NCBI GenBank assembly: GCA_963556195.1
Contig: CAUVYP010000262.1
Span: 992,001 to 1,056,000 of the forward strand
DNA: 64,000 bases
Direction of reading: 5' to 3'
Source of the DNA: Sepiola atlantica
Lineage: Eukaryota > Mollusca > Cephalopoda > Sepiida > Sepiolidae
Made by a program: the position numbers and the translations under genes. The notes beneath the pieces were generated by a model, which was given only the letters and a program-made list of their open reading frames with translations, was not told where the DNA came from and made no database searches. Shown here one piece after another: positions 50,575-61,921 of the stretch (its first letter is position 1; the number at the start of each line of letters is the position of its first letter).

Positions 50575-52248
50575 TAAGCGCGTTTTAAAGTTGATATCGC
50601 TTTTGTTTATAACTTCCACATTTATTCGAATTGTGCAACGAAACTTTGCGGACAACCGCGGAGACACATTTCCTACTGAAGTACTAAGTTTCAGAAGTGC
50701 AGCTCTTGTACTGCCGGAGATATGTCGATACAAACTGAATACGCCAAACATCAACAAAATTTAGCGCGTTTTAAAGTTGATATCGCTTTTGTTTATAACT
50801 TCCACATTTATTCGAATTGTGCAACGAAACTTTGCAGACAGTCGCGGATAGGCCTTTTCTAGTGAAGTACCAAGTTTTAGAAGTGCAGCTCCAGTACTGC
50901 GGGAGATATGTCGATACAAACTGAATACGCAAAACATCAACAAAATTTAGCGCGTTTTAAAGTTGATACCGCTTTTGTTTATAACTTCCACATTTATTCG
51001 AATTGTGCAACGAAACTTTGCAGACAGTCGCGGATAGGCCTTTTCTACTGAAGTACCAAGTTTAAGAAGTGCAGCGGTTGTACTGCCGGAGATATGTCGA
51101 TACAAACTGAATACGCAAAACATCAACACAATTTAGCGCGTTTTAAAGTTGATATCGCTTTTGTTTACAACTTCCACATTTATTCGAATTGTGCAACGAA
51201 ACTTTGCAGACAGTCGCGGAGACAAGTTTTCTACTGAAGTACCAAGTTTCAGAAGTGCAGCTCTTGTACTGCGCGAGATATGTCGATACAAACTTAATAC
51301 GCAAAACATCAACAAAATTTAGCGCGTTTTAAAGTTGATATCGCTTTTGATTATATCTTCCACATTTATTCGAATTGTGCAAGGAAACTTTGCAGACAGT
51401 CGCGGAGAGGCCTTTTCTACTGAAGTACTAAGTTTCAGAAGTGCAGCTGTTGTACTGCCGGAGATATGTCGATACAAACTGAATACGCAAAACATCAAAA
51501 AAATTTAGAACGTTTTAAAGTTGATATCGCTTTTGTTTATATCTTCCACATTTATTCGAATTGTGCAACGAAACTTTGCAGACAGTCGCGGATAGGCCTT
51601 TTCTACTGAAGTACCAAGTTTCAGAAGTGCACCGGTTGTACTGCCGGAGATATGTCGATACAAACAAAATACGCAAAACATCAACAAAATTTAGCGCGTT
51701 TTAAAGTTGATATCGCTTTTGTTTATAACTTCCACATTTATTCGAATTGTGCAACGAAACTTTGAATACAGTCGCGGAGACACGTTTTCTACTGAAGTAC
51801 CAAGTTTCAGAAGTGCAGCTCTTGTACTGCCGGAGATATGTCGATACAAACTTAATACGCAAAACATCAACAAAATTTAGCGCGTTGTAAAGTTTATATC
51901 GCTTTTGTTTATAACTTCCACATTTATTCGCATTGTGCAACGAAACTTTGCAGACAGTCGACGACACACATTTTCTACTGAAGTACCAAGTTTCAGAAGT
52001 GCAGCTCTTGTACTGCCGGAGATATGTCGATACAAACTGAATACGCAAAACATCAACACAATTTAGCGCGTTTTAAAGTTGATATCGCTTTTGTTTATAA
52101 CTTCCACATTTATTCGAATTGTGCAACGAAACTTTGCGGACAACCGCGGAGACACATTTTCTACTGAAGTACCAAGGTTCAGAAGTGCAGCTCTAGTACT
52201 GCCGGAGATATGTCGATACAAACTTAATACGCAAAACATCAACAAAAT
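50575..52248. repeat. Rearranged copy of the second part of S1 (9 monomers)
   Basis: The offset from S1 is 8556 bp for 42019-42948, then 8370 bp for 43321-43878. The step of one monomer lies in the hybrid at 51505, whose left end (TAGAACG) is 42949-like and whose right end (gcaccggttg, aacaaaatacgc) is 43135-like. Confidence 0.92.
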
Positions 52249-52992
52249 TTAGCGCGTTTTAAAGTTGATATCGCTTGTGTTTATAACTTCCACATTTATT
52301 CGAATTGTGCAACGAAACTTTGCAGATAACCGAGGAGACACATTTTCCACTGAAGTACCAAGTTTCAGAAGTGCAGCTCTTGCACTGCTGGAGATATGTC
52401 GATACAAACTGAATACGCTAAACATCAACAAAATTTAGCGCGTTTTAAAGTTGATACCGCTTTTGTTTATCACTTCCACATTTATTCGAATTGTGCCACG
52501 AAACTTTGCAGACAGTCGCGGATTTGCCTTTGCTACTGAGGTACCAAGTTTCAGAAGTGCAGCTCTTGTACTGCCGGAGATATGTCGATACAAACTTAAT
52601 ACGCAAAACATCAACAAAATTTAGCGCGTTTTAAAGTTGATATCGCTTTTGTTTATAACTTCCACATTTATTCGAATTGTGCAACGAAACTTTGCAGACA
52701 GTCGCGGATAGGCCTTTTCTACTGAAGTACCAAGTTTCGGAAGTGCAGCTCTGTAACTGCCGGAGATATGTGGATAAAAACTGAATACGCAAAACTTCAA
52801 CAACATTTAGCGCGTTTTAAAGTTGATATCGCTTTTGTTTATAACTTCCACATTTATTCGAATTGTGCAAGTAACCTTCGCAGACAGTCGCGGATAGGCC
52901 TCTTCTACTGAAGTACCAAGATTCAGAAGTGCAGCTCTTGTACTGCCGGAGATATGTCGATACAAACTTAATACGCAAAACATCAACAAAAT
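52249..52992. repeat. Four monomers, transition
   Basis: The monomer at 52249 resembles 43879 (TTGTGTTTATAAC, aaccgagg). 52435 resembles 31422 and 32910 (gccacgaaac, GGATTTGCC). 52621 has gtggataaaaactg. 52807 begins after an ACATTTAG boundary and has GTAACCTTCGCAG. Confidence 0.87.
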
Positions 52993-54481
52993 TTAGCGCG
53001 TTTTAAAGTTGATATCGCTTTTGTTTATAACTTCCACATTTATTCGAATTGTGCAACGAAACATTGCAGACAGTCGCGGATAGGCCTTTTCTAGTGAAGT
53101 ACTAAGTTTCAGAAGTGCAGCGGTTGTACTGCCGGAGATATGTCGATACAAACTTAATACGCAAAACATCAACAAAATTTAGCGCGTTTTAAAGTTGATA
53201 TCGATTTTGTTTACAACTTCCACATTTATTCGAATTGTGCAACGAAACTTTGCAGACAGTCGAATAGACACATTTTCTACTGAAGTACCAAGTTTCAGAA
53301 GTGCAGTTCTTGTACTGCGCGAGATATGTCGATACAAACTTAATACGCAAAACATCAACAAAATTTAGCGCGTTTTAAAGTTGATATCGCTTTTGATTAT
53401 AACTTCCACATTTATTCGAATTGTGCAACGAAACTTTGCAGACAGTCGCGGATAGGCCTTTTCTACTGAAGTACTACGTTTCAGAAGTGCAGCTCTACTA
53501 TTGCCGGAGATATGTCGGTACAAACTGAATACGCAAAACATCAACAAAATTTAGCGCGTTTTAAAGTTGATATCGCTTTTGTTTATAACTTCCACATTTA
53601 TTCGAATTGTGCAACGAAACTTTGCAGACAGTCGCGGATAGGCCTTTTCTACTGAGGTACCAAGTTTCAGAAGTGCAGCTCTTGTACTGCCGGAGATATG
53701 TCGATACAAACTTAATACGCAAAACATCAACAAAATTTAGCGCGTTTTAAAGTTGATATCGCTTTTGATTATAACTTCCACATTTATTCGAATAGTGCAA
53801 CGAAACTTTGCAGACAGTCTCGAATAGGCCTTTTCTACTGAAGTACCAAGTTTCAGAAGTGCAGCTTTTTTACTGCCGGAGATATGTCGATACAAACTGA
53901 ATACGCAAAGCATTTAAAAAAATTACGCGCGTTTTAAAGTTGATATCGCTTTTGTTTATAACTTCCACATTTATTCGAATTGTGCAACGAAACTTTGAAT
54001 ACAGTCGAGGAGACATGTTTTCTACTGAAGTACCAAGTTTCAGAAGTGCAGCTCTTGTACTGCCGGAGATATGTCGATACAAACTGAATACGCAAAACAT
54101 CAACAAAATGTAGCGCGTTTTGAAGTTGATATCACTTTTGTTTATAACTTCCACATTTATTCGAATTGTGCAACGAAACTTTGCAGACAGTCGCGGAGAC
54201 ACATTTTCTACTGAAGTACCAAGTTTCAGAAGTGCAGCTCTTGTACTGCCGGAGATATGTCGATACAAACTGAATACGCAAAACATCAACAAAATTTTGC
54301 GCGTTTAAAAGTTGATATCGCTTTTGTTTATAACTTCCACATTTATTCGAATTGTGCAACGAGACTTTGCAGACAGTCGCGGATAGGCCTTTTCTACTGA
54401 AGTACCAAGTTTCAGAAGTGCAGCTCTTGTACTGCGGGAGATATGTCGATACAAACTGAATACGCAAAACATCAACAAAAT
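52993..54481. repeat. HOR block C1 (8 monomers, 1489 bp)
   Basis: Marker order: ttctagtgaagtactaag with gcggttg; TTTACAAC with GTCGAATAGAC and tgcgcgag; GATTATAAC with attgccgg; gaggtacc; GATTATAAC ending in aaagcat; an ACGCGCG start with TTTGAATACAGTCGAGG; GACACATT; a TTTGCGCG start with GAGACTTTG. One extra base lies at the 53737/53924 boundary in an A-run. Confidence 0.9.
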
Positions 54482-56155
54482 TTAGCGCGTTTTAAAGTTG
54501 ATATCGCTTTTGTTTATAACTTCCACATTTATTCGAATTGTGCAACGAAACTTTGCAGACAGTCGCGGATAGGCCTTTTCTAGTGAAGTACTAAGTTTCA
54601 GAAGTGCAGCGGTTGTACTGCCGGAGATATGTCGATACAAACTTAATACGCAAAACATCAACAAAATTTAGCGCGTTTTAAAGTTGATATCGCTTTTGTT
54701 TACAACTTCAACATTTATTCGAATTGTGCAACGAAACTTTGAATACAGTCGAATAGACACATTTTCTACTGAAGTACCAAGTTTCAGAAGTGCAGTTCTT
54801 GTACTGCGCGAGATATGTCGATACAAACTTAATACGCAAAACATCAACAAAATTTAGCGCGTTTTAAAGTTGATATCGCTTTTGATTATAACTTCCACAT
54901 TTATTCGAATTGTGCAACGAAACTTTGCAGACAGTCGCGGATAGGCCTTTTCTACTGAAGTACCAAGTTTCAGAAGTGCAGCTTTAGTATTGCCGGAGAT
55001 ATGTCGATACAAACTTAATACGCAAAACATCAACAAAATTTAGCGCGTTTTAAAGTTGATATCGCTTTTGATTATAACTTCCACATTTATTCGAATTGTG
55101 CAACGAAACTTTGCAGACAGTCGCGGATAGGCCTTTTCTACTAAAGTACCAAGTTTCAGAAGTGCAGCTTTTGTACTGCCGGAGATATGTCGATACAAAC
55201 TGAATACGCAAAGCATCAAAAAAATTACGCGCGTTTTAAAGTTGATATCGCTTTTGTTTATAACTTCCACATTTATTCGAATTGTGCAACGAAACTTTGA
55301 ATACAGTCGAGGAGACACGTTTTCTACTGAAGTACCAAGTTTCAGAAGTGCAGCTCTTGTACTGCCGGAGATATGTCGATACAAACTTAATACGCAAAAC
55401 ATCAACAAAATTTAGCGCGTTGTACAGTTGATATCGCTTTTGTTTATAACTTCCACATTTATTCGAATTGTGCAACGAAACTTTGCAGACAGTCGCGGAT
55501 ACACATTTTCTACTGAAGTACCAAGTGTCAGAAGTGCAGCTCTCGTACTGCCGCAGATATGTCGATACAAACTGAATACGCAAAACATCAACAAAATTTA
55601 GCGCGTTTTAAAGTTGATATCGCTTTTGTTTATAACTTCCACATTTATTCGAATTTTGCAACGAAACTTTGCAGACAGTCGCGGATAACCCTTTCCTACA
55701 GAATTACCAAGTTTCAGAAGTGCAGCTCTTGTACTGCCGGAGATATGTCGATACAAACTGAATACGCAAAACATCAACAAAATTTAGCGCGTTTTGAAGT
55801 TGATATCGCTTTTGTTTATAACTTCCACATTTATTCGAATTGTGCAACGAAACTTTGCTGACAGTCGCGGAGACACATTTTCTACTGAAGTACCAAGTTT
55901 CAGAAGGGCAGCTCTTGTACTGCCGGAGATATGTCGATACAAACTGAATACGCAAAACATCAACAAAATTTAGCGCGTTTAAAAGTTGATATCGCTTTTG
56001 TTTATAACTTCCACATTTATTCGAATTGTGCCACGAGACTTTGCAGACAGTCGCGGATAGGCCTTTTCTACTGGAATACCAAGTTTCAGAAGTGCAGCTC
56101 TTGTACTGCATGAGATATGTCGATACAAACTGAATACGCAAAACATCAACAAAAT
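54482..56155. repeat. HOR block C2 (9 monomers, 1674 bp)
   Basis: This repeats C1 at an offset of 1489 bp for the first three monomers. It then lacks the gaggtacc monomer (55040 corresponds to 53737) and contains two monomers not in C1 (55598, with GATAACCCTTTCCTACAG, and 55784). Confidence 0.9.
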
Positions 56156-57457
56156 TTAGCGCGTTTTAAAGTTGATATCGCATTTGTTTATAACTTCCAC
56201 ATTTATTCGAATTGTGCAACGAAACTTTGCAGACAGTCGCGGATAGGCCTTTTCTAGTTAAGTACTAAGTTTCAGAAGTGCAGCGGATGTACTGCCGGAG
56301 ATATGTCGATACAAACTTAATACGCAAAACATCAACACAATTTAGCGCGTTTTAAAGTTGATATCGCTTTTGTTTACAACTTCCACATTTATTCGAATTG
56401 TGCAACGAAACTTTGCAGACAGTCGAATAGACACATTTTCTACTGAAGTACCAAGTTTAAGAAGTGCAGTTCTTGTACTGCGCGAGATATGTCGATACAA
56501 ACTAAATACGCAAAACATCAACAAAATTTAGCGCGTTTTAAAGTTGATATCGCTTTTGTTTATAACTTCCATATTTATTCGAATTGTGCAAGGAAACTTT
56601 GCAGACAGTCGCGGATAGGCCTTTTGTACTGAAGTACTAAGTTTCAGAAGTGCAGCTCTAGTATTGCCGGAGATATGTCGATACAAACTGAATACGCAAA
56701 ACATCAACAAAATTTAGCGCGTTTTAAAGTTGATATCGCTTTTGTTTATAACTTCCACATTAAGTCGAATTGTGCAACGAAACTTTGCAGACAGTCGCGG
56801 ATAGGCCTTTTCTACTGAGGTACCAGGTTTCAGAAGTGCAGCTCTTGTACTGCCGGAGATATGTCGATACAAACTGAATACGCAAAGCATCAAAAAAATT
56901 ACGCGCGTTTTAAAGTTGATATCGCTTTTGTTTATAACTTCCACATTTATTCGAATTGTGCAACGAAACTTTGAATGCAGTCGACGAGACACGTTTGCTA
57001 CTGAAGTACCAAGTTTCAGAAGTGCAGCTCTGGTACTGCCGGAGATATGTCGATACAAACTGAATACGCAAAACATCAACAAAATTTAGCGCGTTGTACA
57101 GTTGATATCGCTTTTGTTTATAACTTCCACATTTATTCGAATTGTGCAACGGAACTTTGCAGACAGTCGCGGAGACACATTTTCTACTGAAGTACCAAGT
57201 TTCAGAAGTGCAGCTCTTGTACTGCCGGAGATATGTCGATACAAACTGAATACGCAAAACATCAACAAAATTTTGCGCGTTTAAAAGTTGATATCGCTTT
57301 TGTTTATAACTTCCACATTTATTCGAATTGTGCAACGAGACTTTGCAGACAGTCGCGGATAGGCCTTTTCCACTGAAGTACCAAGTTTCAGAAGTGCAGC
57401 TCTTGTACTGCCGGAGATATGTCGATACAAACTGAATACGCAAAACATCAACAAAAT
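56156..57457. repeat. HOR block C3 (7 monomers, 1302 bp)
   Basis: This is the third version. The monomer at 56714 is a hybrid: it has gaggtacc, as 53551, but ends aaagcatc with an ACGCGCG boundary, as 53737 and 55040. That explains why C3 is one monomer shorter than C1. Confidence 0.89.
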
Positions 57458-58015
57458 TTAGCGCGTTTTAAAGTTGATATCGCTTTTGTTTATAACTTCC
57501 ACATTTATTCGAATTGTGCAACGAAACTTTGCAGACAGTCGCGGATAGGCCTTTTCTAGTGAAGTACCAAGTTTCAGAAGTGCAGCTCTTGTACTGCCGG
57601 AGATATGTCGATACAAACAGAATACGCAAAACATCAACACAATTTAGCGGGTTTTAAAGTTGATATCGCTTTTGATTATAACTTCCACATTTATTCGAAT
57701 TGTGCAAGGAAATATTGCAGACAGTCGCGGAGACACATTTTCTACTAAAGTACCACGTTTCAGAAGTGCAGCTCTAGTACTGCCGGAGATATGTCGATAC
57801 AAACTGAATACGCAAATCATCAACAAAATTTAGCGCGTTTTAAAGTTGATATTGCTTTTGATTATAACTTCCACATTTATTCGAATTGTGCAACGAAACT
57901 TTGCAGACAGTCGCGGAGACACATTTTCTACTAAAGTACCAAGTTTCAGAAGTGCAGCTTTTGTACTGCCGGAGATATGTCGATACAAACTGAATACGCA
58001 AAACATCAACAAAAT
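57458..58015. repeat. Three monomers, transition
   Basis: The monomer at 57458 resembles 54482 (ttctagtgaag). 57644 and 57830 share GATTATAAC and CTACTAAAG and look like neighbouring duplicates that have since diverged. Confidence 0.87.
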
Positions 58016-59503
58016 TTAGCGCGTTTTAAAGTTGATATCGCTTTTGTTTATAACTTCCACATTTATTCGAATTGTGCGAGGAAACTTTGCAGACAGTCGC
58101 GGATAGGCCTTTTCTAGTGAAGTATCAAGTTTCAGAAGTGCAGCTCTAGTACTGCCGGAGATATGTCGATACAAACTGAATACGCAAAACATCAACAAAA
58201 TTTAGCGCGTTGTAAAGTTGATATCGCTTTTGTTTATAACTTCCACATTTATTCGACTTGTGCAACGAAACTTTGCAGACAGTCGCGGAGACACATTTTC
58301 CACTGAAGTACCAAGTTTCAGAAGTGCAGCTCTTGTACTGCCGGAGATATGTCGATACAAACTGAATACGCAAAACATCAACAAAATTAAGCGCGTTTTA
58401 AAGTTGATACCGCTTTTGTGTATAATTTTACAATTTATTCGAATTGTGCAACGAAACTTTGCAGACAGTCGCGGATAGGCCTTTTGCTACTGAAGTACCA
58501 AGTTTCAGAAGTGCAGCGGTTGTACTGCCGGAGATATGTCGATACAAACTTAATACGCAAAACATCAACACAATTTAGCGCGTTTTAAAGTTGCTATCCC
58601 TTTGGTGTACAACTTCCACATTTATTCGAATTGTGCAACGAAACTTTGCAGACAGTCGCGGAGACACATTTTCTACTGAAGTACCAAGTTTCAGAAGTGC
58701 AGCTCTTGTACTGCGCGAGATATGTCGATACAAACTGAATACGCAAAACATCAACAAAATTTAGCGCGTTTTAAAGTTGATATCGCTTTTGTTTATAACT
58801 TCCACATTTATTCGAATTGTGCAACGAAACTTTGCAGACAGTCGCGGAGACACATTTTCTACTGAAGTACCAAGTTTCAGAAGTGCAGCTCTTGTACTGC
58901 CGGAGATATGTCGATACAAACTGTATACGCAAAACATCAACAAAATTTAGCGCGTTTTAAATTTGATATCGCTTTTGTTTATAACTTCCACATTTATTCG
59001 AATTGTGCAACGAAACTTTGCAGACAGTCGTGGATAGGCCTTTCTACTGAAGTACCAAGTTTCAGAAGTGCAGCTCTTGTACTGCCGGAGATATGTCGAT
59101 ACAAACTAAATACGCAAAACATCAACAAAATGGGGCGCGTTTTAAAGTTGATATCGCTTTTGTTTATAACTTCCACATTTATTCGAATTGTGAAACGAAA
59201 CTTTGCAGACAGTCGCGGATAGGCCTTTTCTACTGAAGTACCTAGTTTCAGAAGTGAAGCTTTTGTACTGCCGAGGATATGTGGATACAAACTGAATACG
59301 CAAAACATCAACAACATTCAGCGCGTTTTAAAGTTGATATCGCTTTTGTTTATAACTTCCACATTTATTCGAATTGTGCAACGAAACTTTGCAGACAGTC
59401 GCGGAGACACATTTTATACTGAAGTACCAAGTTTCAGAAGTGCAGCTTTTGTACTGCCGGAGATATGTCGATACAAACTGAATACGCAAAACATCAACAA
59501 AAT
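58016..59503. repeat. Eight-monomer block, copy 1 (1488 bp)
   Basis: Order: GTGCGAGG with ttctagtgaagtatc; GTTGTAAAG with CGACTTG; a 187-bp monomer with the diverged patch GTGTATAATTTTACAATTTA (58388); a monomer with GCTATCCCTTTGGTGTAC (58575); GACACATT; a 185-bp GTGGATAGGCC monomer (58947); GGGGCGCG; ACATTCAGCG with TTTTATACTG. Confidence 0.93.
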
Positions 59504-61177
59504 TTAGCGCGTTTTAAAGTTGATATCGCTTTTGTTTATAACTTCCACATTTATTCGAATTGTGCGAGGAAACTTTGCAGACAGTCGCGGATAGGCCTTT
59601 TCTAGTGAAGTATCAAGTTTCAGAAGTGCAGCTCTAGTACTGCCGGAGATATGTCGATACAAACTGAATACGCAAAACATCAACAAAATTTAGCGCGTTG
59701 TAAAGTTGATATCGCTTTTGTTTATAACTTCCACATTTATTCGACTTGTGCAACGAAACTTTGCAGACAGTCGCGGAGACACATTTTCCACTGAAGTACC
59801 AAGTTTCAGAAGTGCAGCTCTTGTACTGCCGGAGATATGTCGATACAAACTGAATACGCAAAACATCAACAAAATTAAGCGCGTTTTAAAGTTGATACCG
59901 CTTTTGTGTATAATTTTACAATTTATTCGAATTGTGCAACGAAACTTTGCAGACAGTCGCGGATAGGCCTTTTGCTACTGAAGTACCAAGTTTCAGAAGT
60001 GCAGCGGTTGTACTTCCGGAGATATGTCGATACAAACTTAATACGCAAAACATCAACACAATTTAGCGCGTTTTAAAGTTGCTATCCCTTTGGTGTACAA
60101 CTTCCACATTTATTCGAATTGTGCAACGAAACTTTGCAGACAGTCGCGGAGACACATTTTCTACTGAAGTACCAAGTTTCAGAAGTGCAGCTCTTGTACT
60201 GCGCGAGATATGTCGATACAAACTGAATACGCAAAACATAAACAAAATTTAGCGCGTTTTAAAGTTGATATCGCTTTTGTTTATAACTTCCACATTTATT
60301 CGAATTGTGCAACGAAACTTTGCAGACAACCGCGGAGACACATTTTCTACTGAAGTACCAAGTTTCAGAACTGCAGCTCTTGTACTGCCGGAGATATGTC
60401 GATACAAACTGAATACGCAAAACATCAACAAAATTTAGCGCGTTTTAAAGTTGATATCGCTTTTGTTTATAACTTCCACATTTATTCGAATTGTGCAACG
60501 AAACTTTGCAGACAGTCGCGGAGACACATTTTCTACTGAAGTACCAAGTTTCAGAAGTGCAGCTCTTGTACTGCCGGAGATATGTCGATACAAACTGTAT
60601 ACGCAAAACATCAACAAAATTTAGCGCGTTTTAAATTTGATATCGCTTTTGTTTATAACTTCCACATTTATTCGAATTGTGCAACGAAACTTTGCAGACA
60701 GTCGTGGATAGGCCTTTCTACTGAAGTACCAAGTTTCAGAAGTGCAGCCGTTGTACTGCCGGAGATATGTCGATACAAACTAAATACGCAAAACATCAAC
60801 AAAATGGGGCGCGTTTTAATGTTGATATCGCTTTTGTTTATAACTTCCACATTTATTCGAATTGTGAAACGAAACTTTGCAGACAGTCGCGGATAGGCCT
60901 TTTCTACTGAAGTACCTAGTTTCAGAAGTGAAGCTTTTGTACTGCCGAGGATATGTGGATACAAACTGAATACGCAAAACATCAACAACATTCAGCGCGT
61001 TTTAAAGTTGATATCGCTTTTGTTTATAACTTCCACATTTATTCGAATTGTGCAACGAAACTTTGCAGACAGTCGCGGAGACACATTTTATACTGTAGTA
61101 CCAAGTTTCAGAAGTGCAGCTCTTGTACTGCCGGAGATATGTCGATACAAACTGAATACGCAAAACATCAACAAAAT
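59504..61177. repeat. Nine-monomer block, copy 2 (1674 bp)
   Basis: This repeats 58016-59503 at an offset of 1488 bp up to 60248 and 1674 bp from 60435. The added monomer is 60249-60434, which has ACAACCGCGG and agaactgcagctc. Diverged patches, length variants (59876 is 187 bp, 60621 is 185 bp) and unusual boundaries are all preserved, so the duplication is recent relative to its surroundings. Confidence 0.93.
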
Positions 61178-61363
61178 TTAGCGCGTTTTAAAGTTGATAT
61201 CGCTTTTGTTTATAACTTCCACATTTATTCGAATTGTGCAACGAAACTTTGCAGACAGTCGCGGAGACACATTTTCTACTGAAGTACCAAGTTTCAGAAG
61301 TGCAGCTCTTGTACTGCCGGAGATATGTCGATACAAACTGAATACGCAAAACATCAACAAAAT
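61178..61363. repeat. Reference (consensus-like) monomer
   Basis: This copy matches my majority reading of the array and serves as the ruler for other entries. Landmarks by monomer position: TTAG 1-4; GCGCG 4-8; TTTAAA (DraI) 10-15; GATATC (EcoRV) 19-24; TTCGAA 51-56; variable module 79-97; GTAC (RsaI) 107-110 and 134-137; imperfect dyad 106-138; A-rich tail 151-186. By hand count it has 71 G+C of 186 and 10 CpG. Positions 1-60 are T-rich (28 T, 14 A) and 151-186 are A-rich (19 A, 6 T). Most differences between monomers fall at about 60-140; both ends are better conserved. Confidence 0.93.
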
Positions 61364-61921
61364 TTAGCGCGTTTTAAAGTTGATATCGCTTTTGTTTATA
61401 ACTTCCACATTTATTCGAATTGTGAAACGAAACTTTGCAGACAGTCGCGGATAGGCCTTTTCTACTGAAGTACCTAGTTTCAGAAGTGCAGCTTTTGTAC
61501 TGCCGAGGATATGTGGATACAAACTGAATACGCAAAACATCAACAACATTCAGTGCGTTTTAAAGTTGATATCGCTTTTGTTTATAACTTCCACATTTAT
61601 TCGAATTGTGCAACGAAACTTTGCAGACAGTCCCGGAGACACATTTTATACTGAAGTACCAAGTTTCAGAAGTGCAGCTCTTGTACTGCCGGAGATATGT
61701 CGATACAAACTGAATACGCAAAACATCAACAAAATTTAGCGCGTTTTTAAGTTGATATCGCTTTTGTTTATAACTTCCACATTTATTTGAATTGTGCAAC
61801 GAAACTTTGCAGACAGTCGCGTATAGGCCTTTTCTAGTGAAGTACTAAGTTTCAGAAGTGCAGCTCTTTTACTGCCGGAGATATGTCGATACAAACTGAA
61901 TACGCAAAACATCAACAAAAT
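61178..61921. repeat. Four monomers after the duplicated block
   Basis: The first is the consensus-like monomer. 61364 and 61550 match 60806 and 60992 at an offset of 558 bp (gaaacg, ccgaggatatgtgg, ACATTCAG, TTTTATACTG), a further local three-monomer step. 61736 has GTTTTTAAG and TTTGAATTG. Confidence 0.9.

Noticed and set aside
58388..58574. TATAAT as a promoter element
   Set aside because: It arises from a diverged patch in one monomer and its duplicate at 59876, with no gene downstream and no other promoter features.
61228..61246. CENP-B box in the TTCGAATTGTGCAACGAA segment
   Set aside because: On the minus strand the TTCG and the central A fit, but the required CGGG end reads ATTC, a mismatch at all four positions.
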